Below are positions 52,801 to 59,878 of a stretch of DNA of 64,000 bases, one piece after another (positions within the stretch are counted from its first letter, which is position 1; each line of letters begins with the position of its first letter). The stretch is from Hirundichthys speculiger (Eukaryota > Chordata > Actinopteri > Beloniformes > Exocoetidae). Location of the stretch: positions 186,001 to 250,000 of the forward strand of contig JAGFBZ010000686.1 in NCBI GenBank assembly GCA_018398805.1. Reading direction: 5' to 3'. Under the pieces are notes generated by a model, which saw only the letters and a list, made by a program, of their open reading frames with translations, was not told the DNA's origin and made no database searches. The translations under genes and the position numbers were made by a program.

Positions 52801-55800
52801 AGTGCGCCCATTGGTCTTTATTTATTTAGTTAGTTAGTTTAAATAGCTAATGTTCTTTTTTTTCTTTTATAGACAAAGTTAAACATAATGTTGATTAGTG
52901 TGTGCGTGTGTCACTTTAATGAATTGGCGAACCAAAAAAAAAAAAAAAAAAAAATGGCAGTGAGAAGTCGCACTGTCTGGTCAAAACAAAAGCACCGGGT
53001 CTATTACGAATAAAGTTTACCAGAATCTCTACTGACTATAAATAATTAAGGACCGACATAAAAGCGAGCGGAGGAAAACTTGTATTGAAGTGAGACGAGA
53101 CGTGAGCTGTCCAACGTGAGTGATCGACAGAGAGGTTATCACTGTGTGTGTGTGTGTGAAAGAGAGAGAGAGAGAGAGAGGTGGCGCAGGCAAACAGCGC
53201 AGCATTAAAGAATCAACATTAATTCATTATAACACAAACCTATGTGCGCTGATCAGTTCTCAAGCGCTGCCGTGTCGCTTGCATGCATTGCATTTTTTTT
53301 TTTTGCCCGACATTTTTTTTTTCCCCGACATTGTAGCCCGGGCGCTCGAGATTTCAGGCCGGGCGGGGCGCCTGGCCAAATAAGGTCTGCAGGAAACCCT
53401 GATTTCTTGTTATTAACAACTATCTCTTAAGACAGTTACTAATAACCCGCTTTATAACTAAACAAGCACTTTATTTGCCCAACATTAGAATTCTCGCCCA
53501 ACAGCACCCAGATGAAGCAGTTTGGACCCGTCCCATGAAGAGGATGCTTCGGGGGAGACCCAAGACTTTCCGGAGAGATTCACGTAGCTCCCTTGGGAAT
53601 GCTCTTGTGTCTCCCCAGTCAAATTAGAGGAGATAGCTGAGGAAAGGAAGCTCTGCTTATCTCTATGTCCTGGTCCCAGATAAGCAGCAGAAAATGGATG
53701 GACACCTTATCTTGATGCCTCAAAATGTAATTTTGAATGGTGCACACAAGTACCACAGAGCATTGAGTTCATATTTGTCTCAAGCACACACAAAGTTTAA
53801 AGTTTTTTTTTTAGCAGATGATTTCAGAGAGAGTGTGGTGCGGCAGGAAAATGAACAGACAAAACAGCCAAACAACTGACAACTGCTAGCTTGGCAAGCC
53901 CTCATTATACTTCCTTCACCATACTAAATTAAATGCTTCCTAACTGACTCAATGGCAGTGTTTGTTCTGAATTGAATTGACGTCAATGGCAGCCAGTGAG
54001 TAAATTGGAAAGAAATCCCCCATTCTTAAGAGAACTTTTGTTGTAAAAGATGTGAACCATTTTGGATCACGCCATTATCAGGATACGTCACTCTGGCAAA
54101 TGCTATTCAACAAAGTGCTCAAAATAGCATGATTGCACTCATTAAACTTTTTTTTTTATGTACGTAATTCGTCCCACTCTGTCCAACCTGTACAAGTCTG
54201 CTCTTAATTTAATTCTGCTTTTTATTTGAGGGAATGAATGAATGAATGAATAAATAAATAAATAAATAAATAAAAAGGATCACATGATTTTTCTGAACCT
54301 TTCAGTCAAGTTAACCACCACAAGCAAGGTCATTTTCATCCACTATCAGCAACAAAAGTCTGTTTTCTGCTCTGCAAGGACAAATGCGCCACATTTTACC
54401 TCAGCTGGCTCTTGCTCTGACGTGAAGGAGTCAAGCAGACTGTCCAAGTCATCTCCGATCACCTCAGAGTCCTCCACAGCGTCCACTCTGTCAGGTACCA
54501 CAGAGGCGGCGGGTTTGCTGCAGGTGGGAGGTGTGGCGCTTACGGGGAGCTGAGGCACACTGGGTAAACTGACTGTGGAGAAGCGGGAGGAAAGATAATT
54601 CGATCTCACCCGATTTGTGATTTTGAATGCAATTTGGCAAGATTTTAAAAATGAGGACAGACTCACTAAATGATGAATCAAGTAGAAACAAGGAATTCTC
54701 ACTTGGTCCAACGGCACCCAGAAGATTCACACCATTTCCCAAATTATTACTAGTGGCCTGGAAATGAGTTGGAGAAAACTTTTAGAAGTTCAGTTAAGTA
54801 AAGACAACTAAGGAAAATCACTGAGAGGACTGTCAAATGAGGTGCGACTTCAACTCAGTTTCTCCCATAAATCAGCAACTTTGTCAGAATTGTATTTATT
54901 TTAATACCTCTTATCATAAGCACATTTTCCAGGGAAAGAACAGATAAGACCTTGGATTGGACTTTCAAGACAAAGCTACATTAGATAACGTAAAAGCATG
55001 TCTGCAGAAGTGCTGTGTGATGATGTTTAATAGACCTTAACCCACAGGAGTCGTTCCTTTACTGAATTTACACTGGGATTAATCTGGCAGCTTTCAATAC
55101 ATTTAATTCTTGATAAGTCACAAAAAATGCAAGCCATGATGCAAATGTGAACATCAACAGTCTATAATGACTTACACTGATATTCATCACCCTTCAGACC
55201 CCAAACAATATGAAAACTGACTTCATTCACTTCTACGCGACACAACGAAACAAACGTGAAGAACAGTCATTTACTCACCTTTGCACTGACATAGGGTTTC
55301 CGGGTTTTCAGTCCCAGAAGGACAGTCAGCTCCTGAGCGAGCTCAGTCACCTGTTTGTCCTGTGAAGAGTTGAAGAAGCTGAAGCCTGTGTGACACTCCA
55401 CATGTAGTCAAATACGTTACAACACCAGTGAGAATGACCCTTAAAAGGCGCGTGGCAGGGCCTGTGTGCAGTGTTTTTCACAGCACCAACTGTGAAAAGG
55501 TCAGCCCTGGGTTTACCTGAGGAGAAATGAGCAGACAGCTGGAGGTGCAGCTGTAGGCTTCCTTGTGCTTCCCGAGGTCCTTCAGACACACAGCCTTCTT
55601 GTACAGAGCTCTGCGGCTGTCCTTGCACACTTCCAGAGCGCTGTCGCAGTCCTCAATACCTTTATCATAACTGCCCTGTTTAGAAAAAAGAAACTGTCTG
55701 ACTGTGGAAGAAGGAAACAAAATAAATTCTAATGGTGGAGCATGCAGTTAAATAGCAAGGGACAAATAAAGAAGGATTAAATTATAGACAGTGAATTTGG

Positions 55801-58800
55801 ATTACTTGATCTTAATGGTTATTGTGTAAAAAAAGCCAAGAGGAATGTCTGTTATGTGGGTTTAGGCAGAGTGACCTTGTAATGCTGATGAACCACGTCA
55901 TAATGAATTAGTAATGGTCACATTCTTTCAGGGCCAGTAAATTTCAGTGGTGTTGGTTTTAGGGGCCCATAACTCAAGCAGGTGTGTGTGTGTGTGTGTG
56001 AAGGCAGAAAACAGGCGTCTCCTGTAAAATAAATGAAACCTCCAAATTACAGACACCAGGAAGGAACGAAGCGTGGGTGTCCGTTTGAATTGCAGTTCCT
56101 CCTGATACCTTCTTCACCCATGACCCTTTTAGCATTATATCTAGTCAACTTAAGCCCTTTTTGCACAGGTTTAAGAAAAAAAAAAAAAAAAAAAAAATCC
56201 TATAACATCTGGCTTTTGATTGCCACAGTAAATGTTTTCTCTGTGTGACACATCAATGCCATATCAAATGACTTTGCAGTTGTTGCAGGCAGGTTAACTT
56301 TCGATCCGGATGCTGCATGAGTGGGCACAGCTTAGTTTTACATTATGTACAAACACATCAACCAAATGTTACCCATGACTGATCAATTTAACAGTGCGCA
56401 GGAAAGTCGGTGGCCCACTGTCGTTCTAACTAAGTGGGCTCATTGTGGATCATAGAGCTGATTTTAAATGCTCTTCTTCAGCTGCGACTACAGGCACAAC
56501 ACAAATATCCTGTAATCATCAATAAAAAGTTATTTCTATATTAATAAAAATTCCCAACAATTATTTATAAAAATCTGAAGGACACACAAAGCAATGGGGC
56601 ATCATTTAAATCCAGGATGTATCAAGTCAACACACGAGGGAAGAATCACGATGTGATCTTCTCTGCGTTATCACCCGCCTACTGGATGTTACATTCCTTC
56701 AGCATTCCTGTTTGTTTCCCACCAGAGAAAAAGCCTGTAAACTCACGTTGTTTGTATAACCCTCAGAACTGTCTATTCTGAAAACATCAAATGATTGCAG
56801 GTTGGTTATCTTTTATTTAGTTCTACAGCAGACTAACTGAAATTAGGTTTGGATCTGAAGATGCATTTCTCACAAACTCTAGTCACAAATGGTTAGCTCA
56901 AGCGACTACAACATGTCCATCTGAGCTGCACCGTTGCTCTCTGAGGCTGTACGTGGGAAATCTGCAAGATAAAACCATTTTTTTTCTCACCATACTGTGG
57001 TAGGCAGCAGCTCTGTTGACATACAGGCTCTCCAGCAAAGCTTCGGGGATCTGGATCTCCTCTCCTTTAGCGTAGTTTGAAATGCTCAAGCCCTCGCTGA
57101 ACTCTCGGATAGCCTGCTCCCACTCTTTGTTTTTGAAGAAGGCGTTGCCCTCCTCTAGCAGGTTGAATACTAACTGGGTCAGGTAGTCCTGGGAGGAAAA
57201 AGAAAGTGAAAAACACACAGTTCTGTCACTGAATGACAAAATCACAACAGACCCCGCAGCTGTGCTTCTTTTCTATTCAATTACAGTGAGGCTTCAGGTA
57301 AACCCTCCATGCCTGTCCCACATTTAAATTCTTATGATTTTATATTCTGTGTATGGTCACAGCCAACCTGTACAATAAGTAGAGAGTAAAGAAACAAAGA
57401 ATGCCCGTTCTAAAGTTTATTTTAATCATTAGTGATGTTTTATCATAACATAAATAAAAAACTACCTATATAATGTGGTTTGATTTCTTTTTTTTTTAAG
57501 GCTTTGGCCTTATACACAGTATTATTGACATGTAAATATACACAGTATTATTGACATGTAAATCGAAGAATAATCTGAAAAAAATTAATATAATAAAATA
57601 TATAATATATAGTACTATACATAGATTATATAATACCTATATTTATATATGTCAAAAAATCCTTATCCTATATTAAAACATAGTCAGATCTCTGTTCCAA
57701 CAGAACAGTGCATTGTTACTTTATTATTTTGACTGTATAAAGTCAGAAGTTCTCATGTTTTTCTTGGAATTTTACCCCCTAACCCGGTACACAATCTTAT
57801 TTCCTCAAACAGCTCTAATACGGCATCATATGTGACAGAGAGATCTGGATCCAGCTGCAGAGAGAGCGGTATGAGCAGAGAAAGTTCAGATGTAACTTTT
57901 CTATGACCAGGAGAGCAAATGCCCCTACAGAAAGAAAGAAAGAAATTAAACCACCTCAATAAGGAGCACCTCTGTAAAAGCTGAGGGAAGCTTTCTCATC
58001 CTGAGCATTCAGATGTGTATTAACACAATGTCAAAAAGGAAAGACACCAGTAGTGATCTTAGAGAAGCAACTGTTGTTGCCCTTCAGGTGTGGCTTGTTT
58101 AAAAGGGTTGACAGGAGAAAAAGGGGGGGAAAAACAGCCCCAAAAAGACAATGAGAGTACAGCTTAGGTTTATAAACCTACAACTGTTTTAAAAAATAGT
58201 AGTAATAGAGGGGTTATGAACTCTATGAACGTGGCTGGTATTGTTTTACTATAATACGCACAACCTTCTTTGAGAAGGATGTCTGGATGACTGAATATGT
58301 TGCTCCAAAAACATTCGTAAAGCTCAACACTAATGCTACCTCCTTGACTTACAAAAACATTTTAGATTTTGATTCAGACAAGTTTATTTACATCTATAGT
58401 GTGAGCCAGAAAAGAAAGCAATGTATTTTTACATCACTGAGCTTTATTTGTTTTACTCATTTCTTTTTTCACGCTTCTGAGATCCATTATTTCCACAATG
58501 GCCTTTTAATACTGTATTATGTCACTGACCTGTTGTAAATTAACCTCATTAGTTGTGAAATGTTCCAGTAAGTAACAGCTTTCCAAGTTAAAAAAAAAAA
58601 AAAATCAGCATTTTTATGTTTGTAATTATTAACTTTTGACGAGTTTCAGATTTGCTAGAAAGCGCTGTCTCCGCCAAAGCCAAACTGAACATTATGTAAA
58701 TTTGCCACCATGTTGAAGGTAATTCAAATGACCTGCAGCAGATCATACATGTTACAGTTTTAGAGTCAAAAAAAGATGTGCAAACCCCTCATCACATCTT

Positions 58801-59232
58801 AAGGATTAAAGAGAAGCTGTGGAATTGAGCAATAGAAATGGTGAAGATGTATGTGAGAGGACCAGCTGCAGGACAAATCTGCAAGGTCCTCAAAGAGGGA
58901 GATGTGGTCACCAGCTATCAGACAGTGAGTCTCAGGACACAGTGACGTCATCAGTCACCATTTATGACCAGACTACTGTGGATCAACACATGCATGGCAG
59001 CAAATATGCAGTGAAGACAGACATTGAGCACTAATAACAGCCAATACCTGGTAGCCCTCAGGATCTGGGTAAGCCAGAGGGGAGACCTAAAACACAAGAC
59101 AGAAACTTGATTAGAGACAGTATCGTTATCTGGGAAGGATGGAAGTTTCGCTTTTTGCCAGTCAATATCTCACCGTATAAACGCCAGAGCCTTGCTTATC
59201 TCCTCCTTCCGTTTTTCTCGAGCAGGGTCCAT
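31627..59232 (-). CDS. zc3h7b: Zinc finger CCCH-type containing 7B (RoXaN)
   Basis: An RNA-binding TPR and zinc-finger protein; human ZC3H7B (RoXaN) is known to contact translation factors and to carry an LD motif. I assembled 21 coding exons by splice sites and phase; allowing for two indels they total 3,096 nt, 1,031 residues plus stop (human about 977). Order: N-terminal helix (MDPAREKRKEEISKALAFIR), TPR repeats at about 33-178, an LD-motif-rich low-complexity region at about 197-440, a Cys/His cluster at about 478-510, CCCH-type fingers at about 540-570, 680-705, 835-860 and 965-985, a CxxC cluster at about 760-790, and a C2H2 finger of the matrin/U1 kind at about 920-945. It ends DFGKYNFLLQD, matching the family. 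Identity 7B rather than 7A is supported by this end and by synteny with tef. Frame breaks are in exons 2 and 17. Introns hold most of the window's mobile elements. Confidence 0.95.
31946..32140. mobile_element. Partial TTAA-type MITE
   Basis: Starts ttaaagccactctaagtagc, close to the left end of the complete copy at 49618-49849, and includes ccacatga and tcttgtaataccactttgt shared with it. The right end stops at catgtggtcag and joins hAT-MITE-like sequence, so it is truncated or rearranged. Confidence 0.6.
32150..32373. mobile_element. 224-bp hAT MITE, copy 1, with exact 8-bp TSD
   Basis: Begins caggggtgtccaactccag and ends gagtttggacacccctg (inverted terminal repeats), flanked by tcttagat on both sides (32142-32149 and 32374-32381). 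An 8-bp duplication is the hAT signature. No coding capacity. Confidence 0.95.
32398..33234. mobile_element. Non-autonomous hAT element (837 bp), nested, 8-bp TSD
   Basis: The left end cagcgttgtacctgaacacg and right end (rc) cagtgttgtgcaagttcact form the terminal repeats. The target duplication gcttcagc is exact at 32390-32397 and 33235-33242. The target lies within sequence of the 224-bp MITE family. Internally there are repeated gaactagttc motifs. A 110-codon open stretch inside has no recognisable domain. Confidence 0.9.
33311..34159. other. zc3h7b intron 20, no gene recognised
   Basis: Intronic; nothing recognised apart from the elements listed to its left. Confidence 0.5.
34160..34329 (-). 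CDS. zc3h7b: zc3h7b coding exon 20, C2H2 finger
   Basis: GFHCRLCGKHSNSERQWQQH, VSSEKHKDRVF: C-x2-C-x12-H-x5-H, the RNA-binding matrin/U1 style. Ends SYRFPGTRFAVCP(K) in phase 2, donor GTAAGA. Confidence 0.96.
34432..34568 (-). CDS. zc3h7b: zc3h7b coding exon 19
   Basis: RDMQQIYDMWLTLAGHNRQE, ending EKFIVMPTDYAEPM, matching DMQQTYDMWL and MPTDYAD of the family. Phase 2 in, 0 out, donor GTGATT. Confidence 0.95.
34782..34890 (-). CDS. zc3h7b: zc3h7b coding exon 18, third CCCH finger
   Basis: MCIQILEKRKCSYTGNCTFA then HSPEEKEMWMYMKNND. A canonical C-x8-C-x5-C-x3-H finger. Phase 0 in, 1 out, donor GTGAGT. Confidence 0.96.
34891..37414. other. zc3h7b intron 17, no gene recognised
   Basis: About 2.5 kb, AT-rich, with a long poly-A run (36374-36399). 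No family-level similarity recognised on either strand. Confidence 0.5.
37415..37638. mobile_element. 224-bp hAT MITE, copy 2, with exact 8-bp TSD
   Basis: Starts caggggtgtccaaactcgg, ends gctggacacccctg, flanked by cactagat at 37407-37414 and 37639-37646. Same length and internal sequence as copies at 32150 and 51078. Confidence 0.95.
37761..37867 (-). CDS. zc3h7b: zc3h7b coding exon 17 with frame break
   Basis: Reads WTKDRRFLLVKSVREK and then a stop in frame; one base later the family sequence WVQVRPLPHAKNFPVQYD continues to a GTAGGT donor. The 107-nt length is one more than phase allows. An extra T in aagtaaatgg (near 37816-37825) explains it. Confidence 0.9.
38114..38289 (-). CDS. zc3h7b: zc3h7b coding exon 16
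   Basis: Gly/Ala-rich start (LPPGKGANRGAAAGGAGTGG) then MKMKFACAQCWRDGLISEPD and KYCTAKARHT, the family CxxC..C..H cluster. Phase 0 in, 2 out, donor GTGAGT. Confidence 0.95.
38700..40285 (+). mobile_element. Degenerate Tc1-like transposon
   Basis: Scattered plus-strand pieces of a Tc1-like transposase in correct order: a helix-turn-helix-like part near 38740-38850, SDKSEFKSS at about 39625, then LHICKGNINAERFLQVLEQD, CIFQQDIAKLH and a WPASSPDPSP-like catalytic block near 39890-39930. The 3' part (ttttttgagaggtgttgctg, then aaatcaatgcattcagtttc) matches the known non-coding tail of such elements. Many frame breaks; no clean ends found. Confidence 0.8.
40504..40589 (-). CDS. zc3h7b: zc3h7b coding exon 15
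   Basis: 86 nt after acceptor gtttatttgcag: ISPDEIVKVSMRYYNKQEQN, matching the family ITHDAIAQESKRYWQN. Two donors in the same phase are possible, GTAAAC at 40512 and the better GTAAGA at 40503; I chose the second. The exon is isolated by about 4.3 kb from exon 14. Confidence 0.82.
41690..43272 (+). mobile_element. Candidate retroposed unit carrying a membrane-protein ORF
   Basis: Plus-strand unit within zc3h7b intron 14. It has a leader, one uninterrupted reading frame (42061-42534), and a 3' region ending gttcaatgacaataaatcct followed by (TTATTCC)n. A terminal AATAAA-like stretch plus simple-sequence tail resembles fish non-LTR elements. A perfect hairpin (acgtgtc/gacacgt) lies at 43012-43030. 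No target duplication was found, so the left border is a guess. Confidence 0.45.
42061..42534 (+). CDS. Unknown 157-residue protein: membrane segment plus coiled coil
   Basis: I do not recognise this protein. It starts at ATG with a good context (atcaaccATGG) and runs uninterrupted to TAA. N-terminal 60 residues contain SWSLNAIDQIF, a Pro/Gly/Cys patch (GEPSCPGGTH) and WGKWKLHC. A clear membrane helix (FIFGFMITGFLLIGAGGFLV) lies at about 62-81, followed by basic YRKIKR, so the C-terminus should be cytoplasmic if the positive-inside rule holds. The rest (about 105-157) is heptad-like: VCEKVDNVIKRLEDMDRKLG and FFGRMDNNLGRIHALIREN. It is antisense within zc3h7b intron 14 and looks like a mono-exonic insertion. 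It could be a retroelement accessory protein, a retrocopy or a small host gene. Confidence 0.6.
   Translation: MDLVSWSLNAIDQIFSTTRQGKGEPSCPGGTHAAGYVMDSWGKWKLHCLGPLHVEDVEDAFIFGFMITGFLLIGAGGFLVYRKIKRTEATNSDSRKTSTPPDVCEKVDNVIKRLEDMDRKLGAIQNLNQTQGMILDFFGRMDNNLGRIHALIRENGQ
43797..44861. mobile_element. TTAA-flanked non-autonomous DNA element
   Basis: Ends aggtctccttcc and (rc) aggtctcatccc are inverted, each adjoining TTAA (43793-43796 and 44862-44865), the target of piggyBac- and Kolobok-type transposases. No transposase is visible inside; a 100-codon open stretch at 44075-44377 is not recognisable. It ends 30 bp from the zc3h7b exon 14 donor. Confidence 0.55.
44892..45073 (-). CDS. zc3h7b: zc3h7b coding exon 14, second CCCH finger
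   Basis: FLAFVVRTHNVNYSKVRPLS, then LCHQVSRYGCQREDSCQFAH: C-x7-C-x5-C-x3-H. Ends SAIELKTWRVQRHTG. Phase 1 in, 1 out. The GTGCAG donor is weak, and a TTAA-flanked element lies only 30 bp downstream. Confidence 0.93.
45170..45270 (-). CDS. zc3h7b: zc3h7b coding exon 13
   Basis: KCYDGKPRIISKRFSDNPAI, CSNLDTRHNFDANK, matching the family block FDSKPRIISK and CSNLAAKHSF. Cys/His pattern continues the Zn site opened in exon 12. Phase 0 in, 2 out, donor GTGAGT. Confidence 0.95.
45464..45678 (-). CDS. zc3h7b: zc3h7b coding exon 12, first CCCH-like finger
   Basis: GVCEYGEKCTFAYNRLEIDV, then WTEERKGTLDRNLLF and IIRLLQENKGMYIFLCQ. The finger has C-x5-C-x3-Y where canonical CCCH has His; the human protein also has Tyr at this place but His next to it, here Asn. 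Phase 2 in, 0 out, donor GTTAGC. Confidence 0.95.
45920..46080 (+). mobile_element. tRNA-derived SINE
   Basis: An A-box-like gatggctcagtctgtggc is followed 50 bp later by a B-box ggtttgattcc (45981-45991), the RNA polymerase III promoter arrangement. The tail cacttccctgtctcctaac..taataaaggca is the common fish SINE 3' end. In zc3h7b intron 11. Confidence 0.8.
46188..47028 (+). mobile_element. hAT transposon fragment with BED-finger ORF
   Basis: The left end resembles the hAT terminus aggggtgcacaataattatcgg. The reading frame 46559-46864 encodes the BED zinc-finger start of a hAT transposase: IVWNFVKVSEEDS and FNTSNLISHLKLNHHF. The second Cys of the finger appears to be Tyr (ICDKY), so it is likely dead. 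The 3' part forms the left arm of an inverted repeat. Confidence 0.75.
46867..47732. repeat. Inverted repeat, arms of about 160 bp, spacer about 550 bp
   Basis: The left arm 46867-47028 (gtttggtagattatttcttt, aatggtgccac, aacatgcatttata) is mirrored, with moderate divergence, by 47581-47732 read in reverse complement (gtttggtagattatttctt, aatggtgccac, aacgtgcatttat). Probably two hAT tails in opposite orientation. Confidence 0.85.
47165..47515 (-). mobile_element. Tc1-like transposase fragment between hAT arms
   Basis: Minus-strand reading contains a decayed form of the Tc1 catalytic block (WPASSPDLNPIEHLWDQL-like: CPARSPDFTPLNTSGIS) and the C-terminal part. The plus strand shows the well-known ggaggaaccaaacacaaccagc end. 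It is interrupted and short. Confidence 0.7.
48075..48236 (-). CDS. zc3h7b: zc3h7b coding exon 11
   Basis: 162 nt: HKPDLVHSCKKDILLCRRK and WTRVRPLPTFTNFSGPFVLC. The His/Cys pair HSCKKDILL completes the first Zn site; the last Cys starts the first CCCH finger. Phase 2 in, 1 out, donor GTGAGA. Confidence 0.95.
48441..48531 (-). CDS. zc3h7b: zc3h7b coding exon 10
   Basis: KNSQRPAAVSNPLSATHEFL, then QACSTCFPQL: the family motif NPLAATHEFKQACQLCYP with its CxxC pair. Phase 0 in, 1 out, donor GTACGT. Confidence 0.93.
48622..48683 (-). CDS. zc3h7b: zc3h7b coding exon 9
   Basis: 62 nt, FLESHSVAAPVMRSPKNHYK, phase 2 in, 0 out; acceptor catttcttcccag, donor GTAGGA. Weakly conserved; supported by phase. 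Confidence 0.7.
49618..49849. mobile_element. TTAA-flanked MITE, complete copy
   Basis: The left end agccactctatgtagcaata and right end (rc agcttctctttagcagcgcc) with matching subterminal cacttctgacca form inverted repeats. TTAA lies at 49614-49617 and 49850-49853. About 232 bp, non-coding, in zc3h7b intron 8. Confidence 0.7.
50234..50789 (-). CDS. zc3h7b: zc3h7b coding exon 8, LD-motif array
   Basis: 185 codons plus one base, between acceptor gccatctccag and a GTGACT donor. After a Ser/Pro start it contains repeated leucine-aspartate motifs: LNSLDSF, LDKLDDL, LDTLDGLDSLDYI, LDELLDEMDTL, LDQLDSLDALDSF and LDSLSDF. Human has fewer (LDALDSF, LDPLDLL). The donor is weak but phase 1 fits exon 9. 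Confidence 0.88.
50850..51570 (+). mobile_element. Tc1-like transposase 5' part, split by MITE
   Basis: Plus-strand pieces of the helix-turn-helix part: SKTHPVVMEK, and after the insertion EIAETTKIGLRTVQRIIKNW, KDSGDPSSSRRK-like, then NRRKTTVELRA. The 3' catalytic half is absent. The hAT MITE at 51078-51301 splits it. Confidence 0.8.
51078..51301. mobile_element. 224-bp hAT MITE, copy 3, inside a Tc1 remnant
   Basis: Starts caggggtgtcacatcccag, ends gagtttgacacccctg, flanked by atctaagg at 51070-51077 and 51302-51309. The flanks join perfectly into Tc1 transposase sequence, proving insertion order. Confidence 0.95.
51571..52411. other. zc3h7b intron 7, no gene recognised
   Basis: Between the Tc1 remnant and the TIR element. 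Contains an (AC)-rich stretch near 51990-52010. No family recognised. Confidence 0.5.
52412..53401. mobile_element. TIR element (990 bp), possible 5-bp TSD
   Basis: Begins cagggtttcctgcagg and ends cctgcaggaaaccctg-like (gtctgcaggaaaccctg), a perfect 15-bp inverted terminus. ATTTC flanks both sides (52407-52411 and 53402-53406). Interior is G- and T-rich, with poly-G (52451-52470), poly-A (52936-52953) and (GA)n (53158-53180). No coding sequence recognised. Superfamily not assigned. Confidence 0.65.
53495..53705 (+). mobile_element. Non-LTR retrotransposon 3' tail
   Basis: Contains ggatgcttcgggggagaccc, cagtcaaattagaggagata and agataagcagcagaaaatggatgga. The last is the typical 3' end of a widespread fish LINE (gataagcggaagaagatggatgg). 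Short, truncated. Confidence 0.65.
54236..54274. repeat. (AATG)n/(AATA)n microsatellite
   Basis: gaatgaatgaatgaataaat followed by aaataaataaataaataaaa. In zc3h7b intron 7, about 130 bp downstream of the exon 7 donor on the minus strand. Confidence 0.95.
54400..54572 (-). CDS. zc3h7b: zc3h7b coding exon 7
   Basis: 173 nt, phase 2 in and 0 out. Pro-rich start, then EVIGDDLDSLLDSFTSEQEP, an LDxLLxxF motif like the paxillin LD motif and equivalent to human ELDTLLDSL. Confidence 0.88.
54703..54757 (-). CDS. zc3h7b: zc3h7b coding exon 6
   Basis: 55 nt, ATSNNLGNGVNLLGAVGP, phase 0 in and 1 out; acceptor caactcatttccag, donor GTGAGA. Low conservation; accepted because it links exons 5 and 7 in phase. 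Confidence 0.75.
55279..55359 (-). CDS. zc3h7b: zc3h7b coding exon 5
   Basis: 27 codons, DKQVTELAQELTVLLGLKTR then KPYVSAK, matching the family stretch TQLGQELAQKLGLRVRKAY. Phase 0 both ends, donor GTGAGT. Confidence 0.92.
55517..55675 (-). CDS. zc3h7b: zc3h7b coding exon 4, TPR region
   Basis: 53 codons: GSYDKGIEDCDSALEVCKDS, ALYKKAVCLKDLGKHKEAY. Completes the second and third TPR helices. Phase 0 both ends; acceptor ttttttctaaacag, donor GTAAAC. Confidence 0.95.
56991..57188 (-). CDS. zc3h7b: zc3h7b coding exon 3, TPR region
   Basis: 66 codons, phase 0 in and out. Contains DYLTQLVFNLLEEGNAFFKN, KEWEQAIREFSEGLSI and LYVNRAAAYHSM, the TPR pattern (G-A-F-x-Y/W-A / N-R-A-A). Confidence 0.95.
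57189..59047. other. zc3h7b intron 2, no gene recognised
   Basis: Contains AT-rich simple stretches (57590-57640) and the tandem duplication listed. A minus-strand open stretch at 57753-57959 has no family resemblance and was not called. Confidence 0.5.
57510..57563. repeat. Direct tandem duplication, about 27 bp
   Basis: tacacagtattattgacatg occurs twice in a row with its taaat tail. In zc3h7b intron 3-2 region (minus sense intron 2). Confidence 0.8.
59048..59086 (-). CDS. zc3h7b: zc3h7b coding exon 2 with frame break
   Basis: Tiny exon between acceptor tgtgttttag and donor GTATTG, encoding SPLAYPDPEGYQ. Phase demands 37 nt but 39 are present. A doubled CT in tctcccctctggctt accounts for it; removing two bases restores R-SPLAYPDPEGYQ. 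Confidence 0.8.
59174..59232 (-). CDS. zc3h7b: zc3h7b coding exon 1
   Basis: ATG (59232-59230) in the context aacaaccATGGac. Encodes MDPAREKRKEEISKALAFI and two bases of the next codon; donor CG|GTGAGA. An acceptor (ttccatattccag) lies just upstream at 59242, so a separate 5' UTR exon must exist further right. Confidence 0.9.
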
Positions 59233-59240
59233 GGTTGTTC

Positions 59241-59810
59241 ACTGGAATATGGAAACCAGAATGAGATCAGGAGCAAAGACTAGCTGGCGACATTAATTCA
59301 ACTACTATCATTTTCACCCACTTTACTCCAAATAACAAAGCGATTAACAACCTGCTGCCTTTCTGTCGCGTCACGCAACAAACCTCGTCCGCTAACTGAA
59401 CACCGTCCTCGCGTCCATGTGGTGCTTGTTAATGTTATTTACAGAAATTTGCGATATGCGTTTAGTCCCACTAATCAACTGGGCCAATTTCAACGAGGCA
59501 CACCTACCTGGAGGCTCAATGAGGAAGTTCATTGAACCGCACAGAAGTTTAATGAAGAGCCGTGATGGTACGAGAATAAAAGACGCACCACGCGCATGAG
59601 AAGCGCAGCTAACACAAATAAACAGAGAAGAAAAAGGAGAAAAACCCGTCGCGGGTCAGACCTCAGGCTGTGCAGCTACTCAGCAACTCCTGATAAGTTT
59701 CGATTCTCAGCTACAAATCTCCACACTGGCTGGTTGACTCCACGCAGCTACGTCACCGAACTGGACCGACGTCATGACGCAGATCGAAGCGCGCGGCCTC
59801 TTCGCGCGGA
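59241..59810 (-). promoter_or_regulatory. zc3h7b: zc3h7b 5' end and promoter region
   Basis: CpG-containing sequence to the right of exon 1. It should hold the 5' UTR exon(s) and start site. A CRE-like CGACGTCA lies at about 59768-59775 with a neighbouring tgacgca. I could not settle a 5' UTR donor; candidates near 59350-59380 are weak. Confidence 0.4.
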
Positions 59811-59817
59811 GATCTGA

Positions 59818-59837
59818 CAATAATAATAATAATAACG

Positions 59838-59878
<41 letters not shown>
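59818..59878. repeat. (AAT)n microsatellite
   Basis: About twenty AAT units with single-base interruptions, just beyond the zc3h7b promoter region. Confidence 0.97.

Noticed and set aside
50844..54235. Possible terminal repeats cctcaaataaa... at 50855 and ...tttatttgagg at 54220 delimiting a 3.4-kb element
   Set aside because: The match is only about 11-14 bp and AT-rich, and no target duplication is seen; could be chance.
57753..57959. Minus-strand open stretch in zc3h7b intron 2 with a pyrimidine-tract acceptor (ctctctctgcag)
   Set aside because: No similarity to the TPR protein, and adding it would break the phase between exons 2 and 3. No domain recognised.
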